Shown one piece after another: positions 34,480 through 45,264 of a stretch of DNA of 64,000 bases. Below the pieces are notes generated by a model, which saw only the letters and a list, made by a program, of their open reading frames with translations, was not told the DNA's origin and ran no database searches. The stretch comes from Epiperipatus broadwayi (taxonomy: Eukaryota; Onychophora; Udeonychophora; Euonychophora; Peripatidae), in assembly GCA_028023455.1 (NCBI GenBank), contig JAQFVV010012446.1, positions 4,281,501 through 4,345,500 of the forward strand. Reading direction: 5' to 3'. Made by a program: the position numbers and the translations under genes. Each line of letters opens with the position of its first letter. The stretch's first letter is position 1.

Positions 34480-34550
34480 ACTTAGACAATCCCAATAACA
34501 ATAACAATCAACAATTTCAAACTGTTGTCAAGGCAACCACCTTTTAACAA
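34480..34550 (-). repeat. Motif Q repeat
   Basis: CACTTAGACAATCCCAATAA, then CAACAATTTCAAACTGTTGT, CAAGGCAACCACCTTTTAAC. Minus orientation relative to the 13.4-kb copy. Confidence 0.7.
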
Positions 34551-34554
34551 TAAT

Positions 34555-35725
34555 ATATAGATCTATCAGTTCACTTATAACATTATGACACAAAATTATT
34601 TTCAGGATTATTTTATATTTATTAAATGAATTCAGAATATCTCAAATCCTAACTCCATTTCCTAAAGTTACAATATATATATATATGAATTCGTTTATAA
34701 GACTTTTACACAAAATTAGTGTTATAACCTAGGATTTTTCAACTTGCCACAGGCATTTTCTTCCACTATCAATTTTTAGACAAATATTTTCTCAATGGAA
34801 ATGATATTTTAGTTAAAAGAAAATAGGATAAAACAGCATTTAAATCATTCATTCCTTGTAGACTTTAATGTATTTAAAAAAATGTATTTCTTTGACTGCT
34901 TAAAAATTATATATATTATAACGAAGACTTTTACGGTTATTGAATGAAAAATAAATTCTTTTTTGCGTCATATCATATATATATATTAGTTTTTTTTTAC
35001 ATAGATTGCCAACATTGACATGAAAATGAATTCATCTTTATTAAGGATAAGATTGTAATGGAGAACTAGAACTATATGTCTCAACTAATAACGAGATTGC
35101 GTATGAATTTTAAAAAAACATTCATGCATATGTAAATTAGATGCTTGGCCAATTAGATTGAGGCAGATTAACAAAATGTGTGTTTACTTTTGTTTTACAA
35201 TCAGCTGATTTAAAAAAATCTATTTCAGAAGAGAGAGATGAAATAATAGGCTTCCATGAGGCTGAAATTCACTGTATTTTTTTACATTTATTTAAAATGT
35301 TTCGCCTTTTTAAAATTTCAATAGACTCTCTCATAGTCCTCAAGTCACATGTTTTTTTAAAGCAGCTAGTATTGTAGTATTATCAAAGTCAAGGATGTGA
35401 CCATTTTTAAAAAATGCAAAATAAAAACAGGCAATCAATTTTGGATTGAAGGTATTTCTATGCTTCCTAATTCTGACACCAACACATCTATAAATAAAAA
35501 AATCTGATGACTATTTGTCATTATCTGTTAATAGAAAATACACCCATACAAACAGATCTCAATTTTAATTCTTGTCATCAATCTGTTTGTATATTTTCTA
35601 TGGCAAAAAAATCTTTTAATGAGAGCATATAGTTTAGTCTGCTAAAGATTATCTTAATCATGAAATAACATTACCTAAAAATATTCTATTTTCTAATAAT
35701 TACAATAAAAGCATTATACATAATA
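34555..35725. other. A+T-rich sequence
   Basis: (TA)n at about 34675-34685 and 34975-34985, and short open frames without motifs. Nothing else recognised. Confidence 0.5.
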
Positions 35726-35727
35726 GA

Positions 35728-35935
35728 TCGACAATTGAAATCTTAAACTGGATTCCAAGAGATTGTAAAAGATCCGGAAAGAGACCACGTGTGAGATGGA
35801 TGAAATAAGAAAGTGTGCAGGGGTGATGTGGAGAAGAGAAGCTAAGATCGGAGAAGATGGTTTGAACTTGGAAAAACCTTCATCCTGCAGTGGATTGATA
35901 ATGGTTGATGATGATGATGATGATGATGATATAAT
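35728..35935 (+). pseudogene. RTE-like LINE 3' end with (GAT)n tail
   Basis: Translates across one frame change as TIEILNWIPRDCKRSGKRPR, VRW..EIRKCAGVMWRREAK, then EDGLNLEKPSSCSGLI, ending in eight GAT triplets (about 35908-35931). This is the classical end of an RTE-type element with a microsatellite tail. 5'-truncated, about 200 bp. Confidence 0.85.
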
Positions 35936-36039
35936 GCTTTTCATAGATGGTAAAGTTAAAAATTCTTCAATTAGTTATAGAGTTGTTTTACTTTATATTA
36001 AAGGGGTCACTGGTAAGATTAATAGATGGCTGTCTAATT

Positions 36040-36160
36040 TCAACATTAATATTATTTTTTACTAGCAAAGCATAAAGATTAAACCACTAAACAGCCACAT
36101 GATCATTATTCTTTATGGGTTATTCTTTGTCACTACTGTATGGAGAGTTTAGCTCTGTGT
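36040..36160. repeat. Family B end fragment
   Basis: ACCACTAAACAGCCACATGA, TCATTATTC and CACTACTGTATGGAGAGTTT match the two ends of the 17.64-18.01 kb palindrome with the middle deleted. Confidence 0.6.
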
Positions 36161-36164
36161 AAAG

Positions 36165-36620
36165 CCTAAAGATCAAGTACTTTTAGAAAAAAAAAGATTT
36201 TTATGTTCACAGTACCCAAGAAGCTATGTAGATCAATAAAGTAGATTATTAGTCTTAGAGTTAACAGCATAGAAATGTCTTCTACCAAAAGTTGATTATA
36301 TCAGCTTTTATGTGGCATTTTTGAAATTAGTTACATACCCATGGTTTTGATAGTACTAAAATATTAGCTACTTTGGAAAAATATGATTTAAGAACTATGA
36401 GAGAGACTACTGAAATTTTAAAAAACATACCAGTTTAAATAAATATGATGAAATATAAAGTATTCCAGCTTTATGGAAGCTCTTTATTTTATCTCTCTTC
36501 TAAAATCACTTTTAATAAATCACTAGTCTATAAGACAAAATGAAATACAATTTTTTTTTGTTTAATCCATCTCATTCATATTCTGATTGGACAACCATCT
36601 GATATATATATATACCAGCT
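36165..36620. other. A+T-rich sequence
   Basis: Nothing recognised. Confidence 0.5.
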
Positions 36621-36627
36621 CTATTGC

Positions 36628-36712
36628 TAAAAGGCGGTTGCCTTGACAACAGTTTGAAATTTTTGATTGTCATCTATATTAGGATTGTTGACTGGTTTTC
36701 TTTAGGTGATCA
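36628..36712 (+). repeat. Motif Q repeat
   Basis: AAAAGGCGGTTGCCTTGACA, ACAGTTTGAAATTTTTGATT, ATTAGGATTGTTGACTGG. Same orientation as the 13.4-kb copy. Confidence 0.7.
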
Positions 36713-36714
36713 TA

Positions 36715-37520
36715 ATTTCATTTAATAAAACTCAACAGTTCTTCATTACAGCCTTGATAGAGATTAATGTAATTTTATTGAGCCATTGACAATTTATGCA
36801 ACAAACTAATATATGGTAGGACTTCAAAAAGATTTCATTTTCATATCTACATATATGTATTCTAATGGTTGTTCATCTTTTTATAATATGTTAAAAGTGG
36901 AATAAATATCAGACCCTACCCTGCTTGAATACAGAGCAGTCAAAATTACTAAACTGTCAACATGGCAATAAATATTTAAGTGTTTGATATCTCTGAATCA
37001 GCTGAGGAGCAAAGATCATTCACAAAATGCATGCATGGTAGCATGGAGTTGCCTGACTCTCTAAACTAATAGTTGATTGTGATGTGGAGGAGTTAATATG
37101 AGGAAAGCATTGACAAAAACCAAAAAAAATTGAACATATATATATGTAACTACATATGGAAATGTCAAATGTGTAGAGTTATCTATTTAAATTAGCTTAA
37201 TTAGAAAGATCCTCCTTTTGGATGCAATCAACCTGTCAGTTTACTTTAACCCTTGTCCTGGGACAGTTATTATAGGTTAGGTGCTTTCTAATTAAGTTAA
37301 TTTAAATGGATAACTCCACACATTTTATATTTTCATCTAAACATTCATTAAAACTATTGTATTACGCTACTATATACATATTGCTTGAAGGTAATTCTGC
37401 CACCTATTTAATGCAGTGTTATGACAAACATTAGTACCTTTAGCTTATAATTCTAGTATTGTCATTTATATTATATCATTTAACTGTATTGTGATGCTTA
37501 GAATAACATTATAAAATAAT
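36715..37520. other. Mostly unique sequence
   Basis: It includes a pair of short inverted segments, AGTTATCTATTTAAATTAGC (37177) and the reverse of it at 37297-37318, about 120 bp apart, flanking GTCAGTTTACTTTAACCCTT. Possibly a very small foldback. Nothing else was seen. Confidence 0.4.
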
Positions 37521-37529
37521 GAAGCTTTA

Positions 37530-37668
<139 letters not shown>

Positions 37669-37739
37669 GCTGTTTGTAAACACAAATATGGACAATTCTT
37701 CATCCAAGAACAAAAAAAAGGTAAGAGAGAGAAAAAAAC

Positions 37740-38480
37740 TGCTGCAGAAATGAATTCTGCGATGACTATGCAATTCAAATTGTGAACCACAAGTACGTCC
37801 ACATATAGAATATAATATGCTAGGTTATTTTTCTATTTCTGTGATTTTTTTGATATTGTCTTTTAAATGCTTCAGCAGAAGATTTTTCTTTCTGAAATAC
37901 TTCAGCACCCTGTCCAATTGTTTATTCTCTGTCATATCTTCCCAATGGAAACAAATGATATTCTACTTCTTTCAAATATATTTGAAGTAATCCTTATAAC
38001 ATAGATGGAGTCAAACCTCTTCCACAAAAACCATGCTCAAGTTTGATATAAAATATACTTTTATGAAGTATTGCACTGTTCACTCGTTTTACATGTCCAG
38101 TGAAACAAAGTATGATTTTACAATGGTAGGCTTAAGAATATCACATCCAGCAAGCTGAATAATGCATTGATGGGCTTTATGATCTTGCCATTGTATTAAT
38201 ATTTTACAGAGTATCCTTAAATGAAATTTTTCTAATGCTTTTTATAGTACGTCAATAGGATGTCCAAGTTTCACATCCATATAATAAATTAGGTAAAATA
38301 ACAATTCTATATACAACTAACTTAGTTGCAATAGTTATTTTCCTATGATGGAATAATCTATCTTTTAACTTGTTAATAGCAGCAGCAGCACATTGGAGTC
38401 TGTGTTGGATATCAACATCTAAGTCCATTTTTCTACCTATAAAATTACCAAGATATATAAATTGGTTTCAATTCTCAAGT
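37740..38480 (-). pseudogene. CR1-like LINE, end of RT through C-terminal C2H2 finger
   Basis: Minus strand in order: QFIYLGNFIGRKMDLDVDIQ, HRLQCAAAAINKLKDRLF, VVYRIVILPNLLYGCETWTS (about 38470-38240), then after one frameshift LEKFHLRILCKILIQWQDHK, IIQLAGCDILKPTIVKS, then GHVKRV-like with VNSAILHKSI, GRGLTPSML, FPLGRYDRE, VFQKEKSSAEAFKRQYQK, and finally RTCGSQFELHSHRRIHF, a C2H2-type finger. This order is the standard C-terminus of CR1-like non-LTR retrotransposons. The stops and frameshifts are few, so this is a relatively young dead copy. The upstream RT is missing or too decayed to read beyond 38500. Confidence 0.85.
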
Positions 38481-38489
38481 TGATAACCA

Positions 38490-38925
38490 TTCAGGCTTAA
38501 AGTTGCTAAGTATTTTTCTTCTTTCACTGGCTGACAAAGAGATTAAGTTTTTATAACATTTATTAATGAACCAAAGTTTTTAGCTTTTGTATTCAAAACA
38601 TGAAGCAGCAAATCATCTATATCTATATATTGCTAAAATGCATTTTATATTCATTTTCATGGTCATTCATTTAGGTGGTATGCAGTCTGTTTTTGATGGC
38701 CTTTTGTGCATGGTGGAGATGGATTCAAGTGAGAGTTTAGCTGGAGTGATGCATCCATGAAAGTCTAATGTGGGATCATTGTGATTGGAAACTTCACTCT
38801 GAGTGACAAGGCAAGTGTTCACTGGACATTGTATCCTCTGTGGGGATCCAAATCTTTTAACCAAGTGAGAGATGAAGGAAAATTATCAATAGGATAACTA
38901 ACTCATCTAGCTAAACATCCATAGT

Positions 38926-38930
<5 letters not shown>
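38490..38930. other. LINE-adjacent sequence; minus frame not identified
   Basis: A minus-strand frame at 38667-38864 reads VKRFGSPQRIQCPVNTCLVT and MHKRPSKTDCIPPK. It has a reasonable composition but no motif I recognise; it may be a decayed upstream part of the LINE or another element. Confidence 0.35.
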
Positions 38931-38971
<41 letters not shown>

Positions 38972-39006
38972 TGCAGTATATATATATATATATATATATA
39001 CTGCAT
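38930..39006. repeat. (TA)n cruciform-prone palindrome
   Basis: Two (TA)n tracts flank ATATGCAGTATAT, and the second ends in ATATACTGCAT. ATGCAGTATATA...TATATACTGCAT is a perfect inverted repeat, likely able to extrude a cruciform. Confidence 0.85.
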
Positions 39007-39159
39007 TTTAATTAGGTAAGGAGTTTTTGAAACTGATAATGCAGTTCTAATTGTACAATGATTAAGTATTATGATTTATTTTAATATTCTTTTTTTTTTT
39101 GGTGCTTCTGATTTTGGGAAAAGCATTAGCATACATATTGTGGTGAAATAACATACAGG

Positions 39160-39300
39160 TTAGAATATGCACAATGTTTCAAGGGTCCAGGTTCAATTCC
39201 CATGCTAGTACTGACACTGGTCAGACTAAAAACACCTGAAAAAGAGGAAGAAAATATTATGGTGAACTTCACTGAAAGTGCACTTAGCATTAAACTGTAA
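39160..39300 (+). repeat. Family K body fragment
   Basis: GGTTCAATTCCCATGCTAGT (B box), ACTGACACTGGTCAG, AACACCTGAAAAAGAGGAAG. The A box is missing; A+T-rich sequence precedes it. Confidence 0.68.
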
Positions 39301-39304
39301 AGAA

Positions 39305-39640
39305 GAAAAAAACTGATTGGTTATGCAAATGAGTAAACATTTGCAAATTTGAAATACATGAATATTTTATGTTTGATACAACACTTCTGAATTAATTATC
39401 ACTAGATGAAGTGAGTTCATATTGTCTATATTTGATTTTTTTGTACATTATTTACACTGCTCTTGTGTTGTTAATTTCAGGAGGTTTCAAAATTTAAAGG
39501 GTTTATTAATTAATTTTACATTGTAAAAATAAAATAGAAAATTGTTTGTGAGTAGTTGTTATTTTGACTCATTTATATTCCCACCTGTTGTTTAAGTAGC
39601 ATTATCCTCATCACATTTATGCCTCATATTGTAAGATTTA
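39305..39640. other. A+T-rich sequence
   Basis: Nothing recognised. Confidence 0.45.
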
Positions 39641-39644
39641 CTAA

Positions 39645-40175
39645 ACAATGAATGCCACATGGCAATGCTTAATAAAATCCTATCCAATGCTATTTTATCC
39701 AGTATTCCCCATGCTAATTTCTAGCTTATGGCTTTCATCAATGAGGAGCTTTGTATCTTGTAGAAGACATTTGAATGTTTTGAGTCTAATGTGTTCTAGC
39801 AGCCATCTTTTATTTCTTTGTTTTGCTATCAAGCTCCTAGTCCCAATTGAAAATCATTGATGTTGTCAATCAATGTCAATATGCTTGCACAGTTATACAG
39901 ATCTGAAAGCAATTTGGTATCTATGCATTATGTTGTCTTTGATGGAAAATATTAATATGTTTTCCGTTGGGGTTAGTAGCTTGATAGTAAAACAAAGAAA
40001 TGGAAGATGGCTGCTAGAAGAAAAGTGCATGAGATCTAATAAGTCAAGATGCTGATGAAAATCATAAGCTAGAAACTAGTCTGAGGAAATTGGATAGGAC
40101 ATACTGGATAGGGATTTATTATGCACTATCTTCTGACATCTATTGGTTACTAAAGTTTACACTAGGTGGCATAAA
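39645..40175. repeat. Family E foldback with hammerhead-like cores in both arms
   Basis: The left arm (39648-39850: GAATGCCACATGGCAATGCT, TAATTTCTAGCTTATGGCTT) is inverted at 39975-40170 (GAAGATGGCTGCTAGAAGAA, CATAAGCTAGAAACTAGTCT, TCTTCTGACATCTATTGGTT). Plus strand 40053-40085 reads CUGAUGA-AAAUCAUAAGCUA-GAAACUAGUC: both core boxes and GUC site intact, but stem II weakened. The left arm on the minus strand reads UUGAUGA-AAGCCAUAAGCUA-GAAA with AGC in place of GUC. About 120 bp of spacer. Confidence 0.75.
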
Positions 40176-40199
40176 TGTGGAAAAAAAATTTGCTGCTGA

Positions 40200-41270
40200 A
40201 CCACATTTATATAAATAGGTATCAAGTGATGTTTTGTTCGTTTTGTTTATATAGTTTAAATTTCTGCCTACTCAGATCTTAATGAGGAAAGAACTTTCGT
40301 TAACATTTTTCTGTCTATTTAATTTAAATAATTTTGGCACAGGTAGTGCTTCTGGAATAATTAACATTATGTGAGTTAATAGTTTACATGTCCATCTTGG
40401 GTGAAATGTAAATTGCTCTTACCTTTTTATATCATTGTGTCTTATTCTATTTCCATAACTGCGGCCTTTTAAGATTCCTCTTTATATAACACCTTTTAAA
40501 AACTCAAAAGTTAATAAGTTTTTATTATTTTAGTGGATGTTTTAATATATATATATTATTCTTGATTGCTTCAAAATAAAGCTTATAACTTTATAAACTG
40601 AATTTAATTTATATACTTACGGCTTTCAAGAAAGTCTGTTTTCAACTGAAAGGGATTAAAGATTGCTTTACATCGTATAAACCAATGTAATTTGCATTCC
40701 TAACATCCGCTTAAAAAAAGGAAAACAGGAATTCTTTAAGATGAACCCAGACTTTATCGTAAATAGCTAATTAAATAAATAAGACCGTTTTTTTTTTAGA
40801 GACAAAAAAAAAATTCTTGAGAAATCTTAAACTTTATTCCTGTTTAATTGCGCCTTAGAACTATAGATCCTTTTTCCGTTTTAAATCGTATTCACTCCGT
40901 AATAAAATCTTATATTAAATGTTCTCTGCTGATGATGAAGAAAAAAGAAACTCTTCTCCTAAATAAATGAAAACACTAGTATAAAGATGTTTAATTTACT
41001 GGAAATGGCATATAATCACTTTTACTATTATATATAGATATTAAAAATTTTGTACAATTTTGCGAATCAACTGAAATGGTGCTAAATTATAACCAATAAA
41101 GCAATGTGTCCTAACAAATATATTTGTTTAATGGAACAATATATTATTTAACATATTACAACAGTTATAAAGAGAATTGATGTGAAGATTATAAAGATTT
41201 GGGAATAATAATGATTGAATCGCTTTATTGTTTAACAGTTTAGCCTATTCTTATATAACTAAATAGACGG
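40200..41270. other. A+T-rich sequence
   Basis: No element placed; (TA)n at about 40545-40557. Confidence 0.5.
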
Positions 41271-41274
41271 ATTT

Positions 41275-41690
41275 GAACTTAGGATTTTTCAGACTATATT
41301 CATCCTACTATCTATCTCAAACAACTGGCATACACATACGTGCGACAAAGATAGATGATTCCTAATATATGTATTTCGTGCAGAACCAGAACTCAACAAT
41401 TGAGCGTTCCATCCTTGTTTTTTCAATGAAGTGGATGGTTGTCTAGTTGGAAGATTGAAGCCAGTCCATTAAAGTTTGAGGAATTGCTGTCTTAATATAA
41501 ACCGAGCACTGGTTGTATATATGTGTGGGAGAATATCTGCCGCAACTGATGAATGCTGGTTCTGCATAAAATACGTATATTGGGGATCATCTACCTTTTT
41601 GCATGTATGTGATCATGTGTGCTGGTTGTTTGAGATGGAGTGCAGAATGAATATAGTCTGAACAATTCTAAGTTCAAATCCCTCATTTGT
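41275..41690. repeat. Family D inverted pair, ribozyme mutated
   Basis: The left minus-strand part (41275-41405: GCGACAAAGATAGATGATTC, TTCGTGCAGAACCAGAACTC) is followed by a plus-strand D copy (41405-41690). Its ribozyme keeps CUGAUGA, AUGC...GCAU stem II and AUACGUAUAUUGGGGAUCAUC, but GAAA reads AAAA and stem I is weak (GCCGCAA). The end is AAGTTCAAATCCC (B box). The frame at 41476-41661 is simply this repeat. Confidence 0.72.
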
Positions 41691-41939
41691 TTAAAAGTTT
41701 ATAAAATGTTTGAGTGTCGGAAGTACCAGAACTAGAATCCCAAGGACCTTCTACCCTTCCACGAAATCACGCAAGACAGTATTTGGGGGTCATGTGTTAT
41801 CAATTCTAGTTAATATACATATAAACGTTACAAATAGTAACTTCCATATATTATTTTCTGGGGATATTAAAGTTTATTTATTTAAACTCTATTATACTTA
41901 TTTAAAAATTAATACATTGCACAGGCTTAAACCTGCATT

Positions 41940-42055
41940 TATATATGTAATATAGGCGGGATTCGAACTCAGACTTTCACACGACCCACTACTCTCAGTG
42001 CCAACTCATATTGCTGACCCACCTGATCACACACATGTTGAAAAGATAACAATAG
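41940..42055 (-). repeat. Family D 3' end fragment
   Basis: GGCGGGATTCGAACTCAGAC, TTTCACACGACCCACTACTC through CACATGTTGAAAAGATAA matches 52565-52665. The preceding 50 bp (TTAATACATTGCACAGGCTT..., 41908-41955) also matches the left flank of that copy (52525-52575), so the homology extends beyond the element: either a longer element or a segmental copy. It stops just before the ribozyme. Confidence 0.72.
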
Positions 42056-42059
42056 AAAT

Positions 42060-43065
42060 TTCATATGGTTTATACAAAAGGATATTAAATTTGCTAATCT
42101 AGATGTTTATATATTTATTGATCTAAAAATCATTATCGACATATAACTAAGCTAACGCATTTTATTTATAGAATAATTATTAAAATAATTGTAAGTATGC
42201 TGTCCAATATTATAATTAATAAATCATAACGGAGATGTCCCCTTCTGCTAAGCACTCACAACCGGTCGCTTCGAAGTCACTATAATTAGTAATAATGTGA
42301 AAAACAAAATAATTTAACATAATTGTGTATTTTTATAAATAATTTTCCAACTATGATGTACTGAAGCAAAACGTTATTTAAAGATAGGCTTTGCGAATTG
42401 AAATTACGTCATCTAGCAAATATGTTTGTCTAAAATATATTAATTAAGTCAAAAATAAAATAAATTAAATCAAAAGTAAATACTTTTAACTTACTATTCG
42501 TAATATTAGGATTGTTAATCAAAAAATAAGATAATATATCTGTGACTATCTAATGTTTAAAACTTTTATATATATTTTCATAATTAATTAAATAAGTTCT
42601 ATTAGAAATTATAGGTTTTAGATGGATTTAAACTTACAGTTTTTTTGCAGGGGAGCTTATTTAATTATGGGAATATTTAGAAAGTTGTTATATTTCCGAT
42701 ATTCACACATACACATATTATTGTCTGATTTACATCCTAATAAAAGTTTGAGTAATAAGTTGACACATTCACTTTTGACTTAAAGGATAAATATATTTAC
42801 CAAATGATGTAATATAAGTTTGCAATGCTTATTTTTAATTGGTGCTTTTTTTAATTACATTATAACTAGAAAATTATTTATAAGCATACACTATTACTTT
42901 TTTATCTTTTAAATCTACAAACCTGTGAAAATATTCCATTTAAAATATATCTAATGTTTGTTTACAACTAAATACCATCATTAATATGGCAGTTTACATT
43001 ACTCACTATTTGTTTACATTACTCATTATTTTCTTAATGTAAACTTGTTTACAGTAATGTGATGT
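42060..43065. other. A+T-rich sequence
   Basis: TTTACATTACTCA(C/T)TATTT is duplicated at about 42990-43030. Nothing else recognised. Confidence 0.45.
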
Positions 43066-43069
43066 GATA

Positions 43070-43540
43070 TGATTACTCTTTTATCAAAGTCAGAAATCTC
43101 TCAGTCATTATGCCCAGAAAAAGCCATCTTACTTTCCTTTTCCATTTCCTATCTTAAGTCCCATATTCCTCTCTATCCTGCTCTTTTCCATTTCCAAAAC
43201 ATTATCTTTGTCCACTCCATGGCCATTATATTTAGATCCCCCTTTTTCCAAACCCAGCATAAAGACCAAAAATCAACTATAATCAGTTTATATTTATTTT
43301 CCCGCAACATCATTATTTGTACCCTTTCTGCTTGTAAACATTTACATTCAGTTAGCAGATGCCTAATATTTTCCATGCCTTCCTTACGTAACTTGCAGAC
43401 AGTCCCCCATATTTCTCTATTTATGTTTATATTGCCTTGTTGCAAATGATCCTATTCAAGTCTTAAACAGTAGACTACTTTCCTTGCTATTATCATAAAT
43501 TAACTCACACCCAATATTCTGTTTACTTCTATATATATTT
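43070..43540 (-). pseudogene. LINE C-terminal fragment with a C-x2-x-H-x-C-type zinc motif
   Basis: The minus-strand frame at 43173-43445 reads NREIWGTVCKLRKEGMENIR, HLLTECKCLQAERVQIM. The pattern C..C/R..E..xHLLxxCxxLxxER is the 'CxxCxxxxExxxHxLxxCxxxxxxR' region found after RNase H or RT in jockey/I/R1-type LINE proteins. Upstream, a broken frame has RVNRILGV and YCLRLE. The second Cys of the first pair is replaced by Arg. The plus-strand 126-codon frame over the same bases is its shadow. Confidence 0.62.
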
Positions 43541-43549
43541 AGACTCTTT

Positions 43550-43680
43550 TTACTCTCCATACAGTAGTGCCACCAAGTGCACGTCTTGGTAATTAATGGA
43601 TGCGAGAAGGTTGGAGATAAAATTCCTATCTAGTGCCTACTCATCAAATATCCCCAGATTAGTATGCCAAGTTTTTATAT
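43550..43680 (-). repeat. Family B fragment, truncated in the ribozyme
   Basis: ACTCTCCATACAGTAGTGCC to CATCAAATATCCCCAGATTA; ends at the predicted cleavage site region, so only the 3' side of the hammerhead remains. Confidence 0.7.
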
Positions 43681-43756
43681 GGTTTACATAATTAAGTCAA
43701 AATGTAAATTTTAATTTATAAATACTTATATAATGTTTTATATAAAGCATAATTAA

Positions 43757-43870
43757 TATTTACTAAGGCAATAAACCTAAAGCATGTGCGGTTGAAAATG
43801 CGATGGTAGGGACCTCTACAGGTCTTAACCACAAGCTTATGCATTGGAAGAAAAGAGGGGAACCCTTCTT
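43757..43870 (-). repeat. Motif V repeat
   Basis: AAAATGCGATGGTAGGGACC, TCTACAGGTCTTAACCACAA, CTTATGCATTGG. Longest V copy together with 48880-48975. Confidence 0.65.
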
Positions 43871-43989
43871 TAACCTACTTTCTATATAAATAGGTGAAGC
43901 TGAAGCAGTTAGATCTGAGAGCGCGAAGCTATTCAATACTTCACTGATTAAGTCCACAATTCCTTGTAATGGTAGAATTAACACTCACA

Positions 43990-44440
43990 TTGTCTGATTA
44001 TTTATGTAAACATACTTTTTTAATGGATATTGCTATGTGAAAAGTAAAAGAAAAATCTGCAAAGCCAAAACACCTTATTAATTTTTAATTTCAAAATTTT
44101 ATAAAAGTAACATATCTTAATGGCAATGAACAAATATGGGCCAGGATTCATGCATATTGAATTCTATAATTCCATCAATATATCAAATCAATAAAATGCT
44201 TTTTCTGAATTCCTGTAAACTTACTTGCATATCTCATATTGTTTATTTTTGAGTTCAAAAATTATATAATTTTTATTTCAATAACAACTTGGATAAAGTT
44301 TTTGTTAAACATGTAACTTAAGTATATATATATATGTGGGTGTATTGGGAAATTGAATGTTTCAATAAATTTGAACCCTATTTTTATTTTTCAATAATTA
44401 TTAGTATTAAATGTTATGTGTGTCTCAGTGAAAAGATAAC
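43990..44440. other. A+T-rich sequence
   Basis: Nothing recognised. Confidence 0.45.
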
Positions 44441-44449
44441 TAGTCTTCT

Positions 44450-44600
44450 CTTCAAGATCTGAATCAACGGTATGTGTTACGTAGTATCACAAGGTCACTA
44501 TTCACGACAATAATTTTAAGATGGTAGAATGTTTGGATCATGAATTATGAAATGTGTAATTTATACCTTCATATGTTTTTCCTGTCACCATGAAATCTTA
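44450..44600. repeat. Family F fragment
   Basis: TGAATCAACGGTATGTGTTA, ATAATTTTAAGATGG and GGATCATGAATTATGAAATG resemble the left arm of the F foldbacks at 49890 and 55640. No inverted partner was kept. Confidence 0.45.
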
Positions 44601-44624
44601 CAAAACACTTGAAATATGTAATAT

Positions 44625-45010
44625 ATAGGGGATTTGAACTTAGACTTTTACACAATCCTCCACCATCCATGCTATCTCATACTGCTGATACTCTAAGGTG
44701 GGCTTTGAGCATTCCATCATCAGATTTTCAATGAAATGGATGGCTGAAGAGTTGTGGGGTGGAGTGGTTTGAAGCCAGTCCATTAAAGTATGAAGATTGG
44801 CTATCTTAATATAAACTGAGCTTTGCTTGTAAATATGTATGGAAATGATAATCTGGACCAACTGATGAGTGCTGGTTTAGCATGAAATACATATATTGGT
44901 GAATATTTATCTTTTTGACATGTGTGTGATCAAGGGTATCAGTGGTATGAGATAGCATGGATAGTTGAGGGTCATGTGAAAGTCTGAGTTCAAACCCCCT
45001 ATATATTACA
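44625..45010 (+). repeat. Family D element with intact hammerhead, preceded by an inverted D end
   Basis: A short minus-oriented D end (44625-44695, GGGGATTTGAACTTAGAC) is joined to a complete plus-strand D copy: GTGGGCTTTGAGCATTCCAT, GCTGAAGAGTTGTGGGGTGG, HHR at 44847-44907, ATGAGATAGCATGG, GAGTTCAAACCCCC. The inverted pair has lost most of its left arm. Confidence 0.78.
44847..44907 (+). ncRNA. Hammerhead ribozyme, family D
   Basis: CUGAUGA 44862-44868; stem II GUGCU (44869-44873) with AGCAU (44879-44883); GAAA 44884-44887; stem III AU/AU around ACAU, or the dimer form; cleavage predicted after A44895 (AUA). Stem I: CCAA 44858-44861 with UUGG 44896-44899, A-U, then GAUAAUC 44847-44853 with GAAUAUU (one mismatch). 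Confidence 0.85.
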
Positions 45011-45104
45011 TATATAAGTGCAGGGATGAAAAAGTCTGTACTGTAGAAAAAAATTAATATTTCAAGATACTGGAAAGTAATCTAACAAATCAAGACTCCA
45101 TTGC

Positions 45105-45260
45105 CATATGTGGCTTGAATTGCTTCAAGCATTTGATTAACAGCAAAGTTTAACATTAGTGGTTTATGTCATTGTAGGTTAAGGCATGAAACACAATGTC
45201 ACATCTCATGCTGTAACTTATGATACAGTCATGATAATGCCTTAAATTTTTTCTGGTAAG
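45105..45260. repeat. Possible family F relative
   Basis: AAGGCATGAAACACAATGTC and CTGTAACTTATGATACAGTC loosely resemble F. Weak evidence. Confidence 0.3.
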
Positions 45261-45264
45261 TAGC

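Noticed and set aside
35796-36065. 89-codon plus-strand frame
   Set aside because: It is the RTE-like 3' end read through its (GAT)n tail (poly-Asp).
41476-41661. 61-codon plus-strand frame
   Set aside because: Lies entirely inside a family D repeat and includes the ribozyme; not a protein gene.
43069-43449. 126-codon plus-strand frame
   Set aside because: Antisense shadow of a LINE protein fragment on the minus strand.
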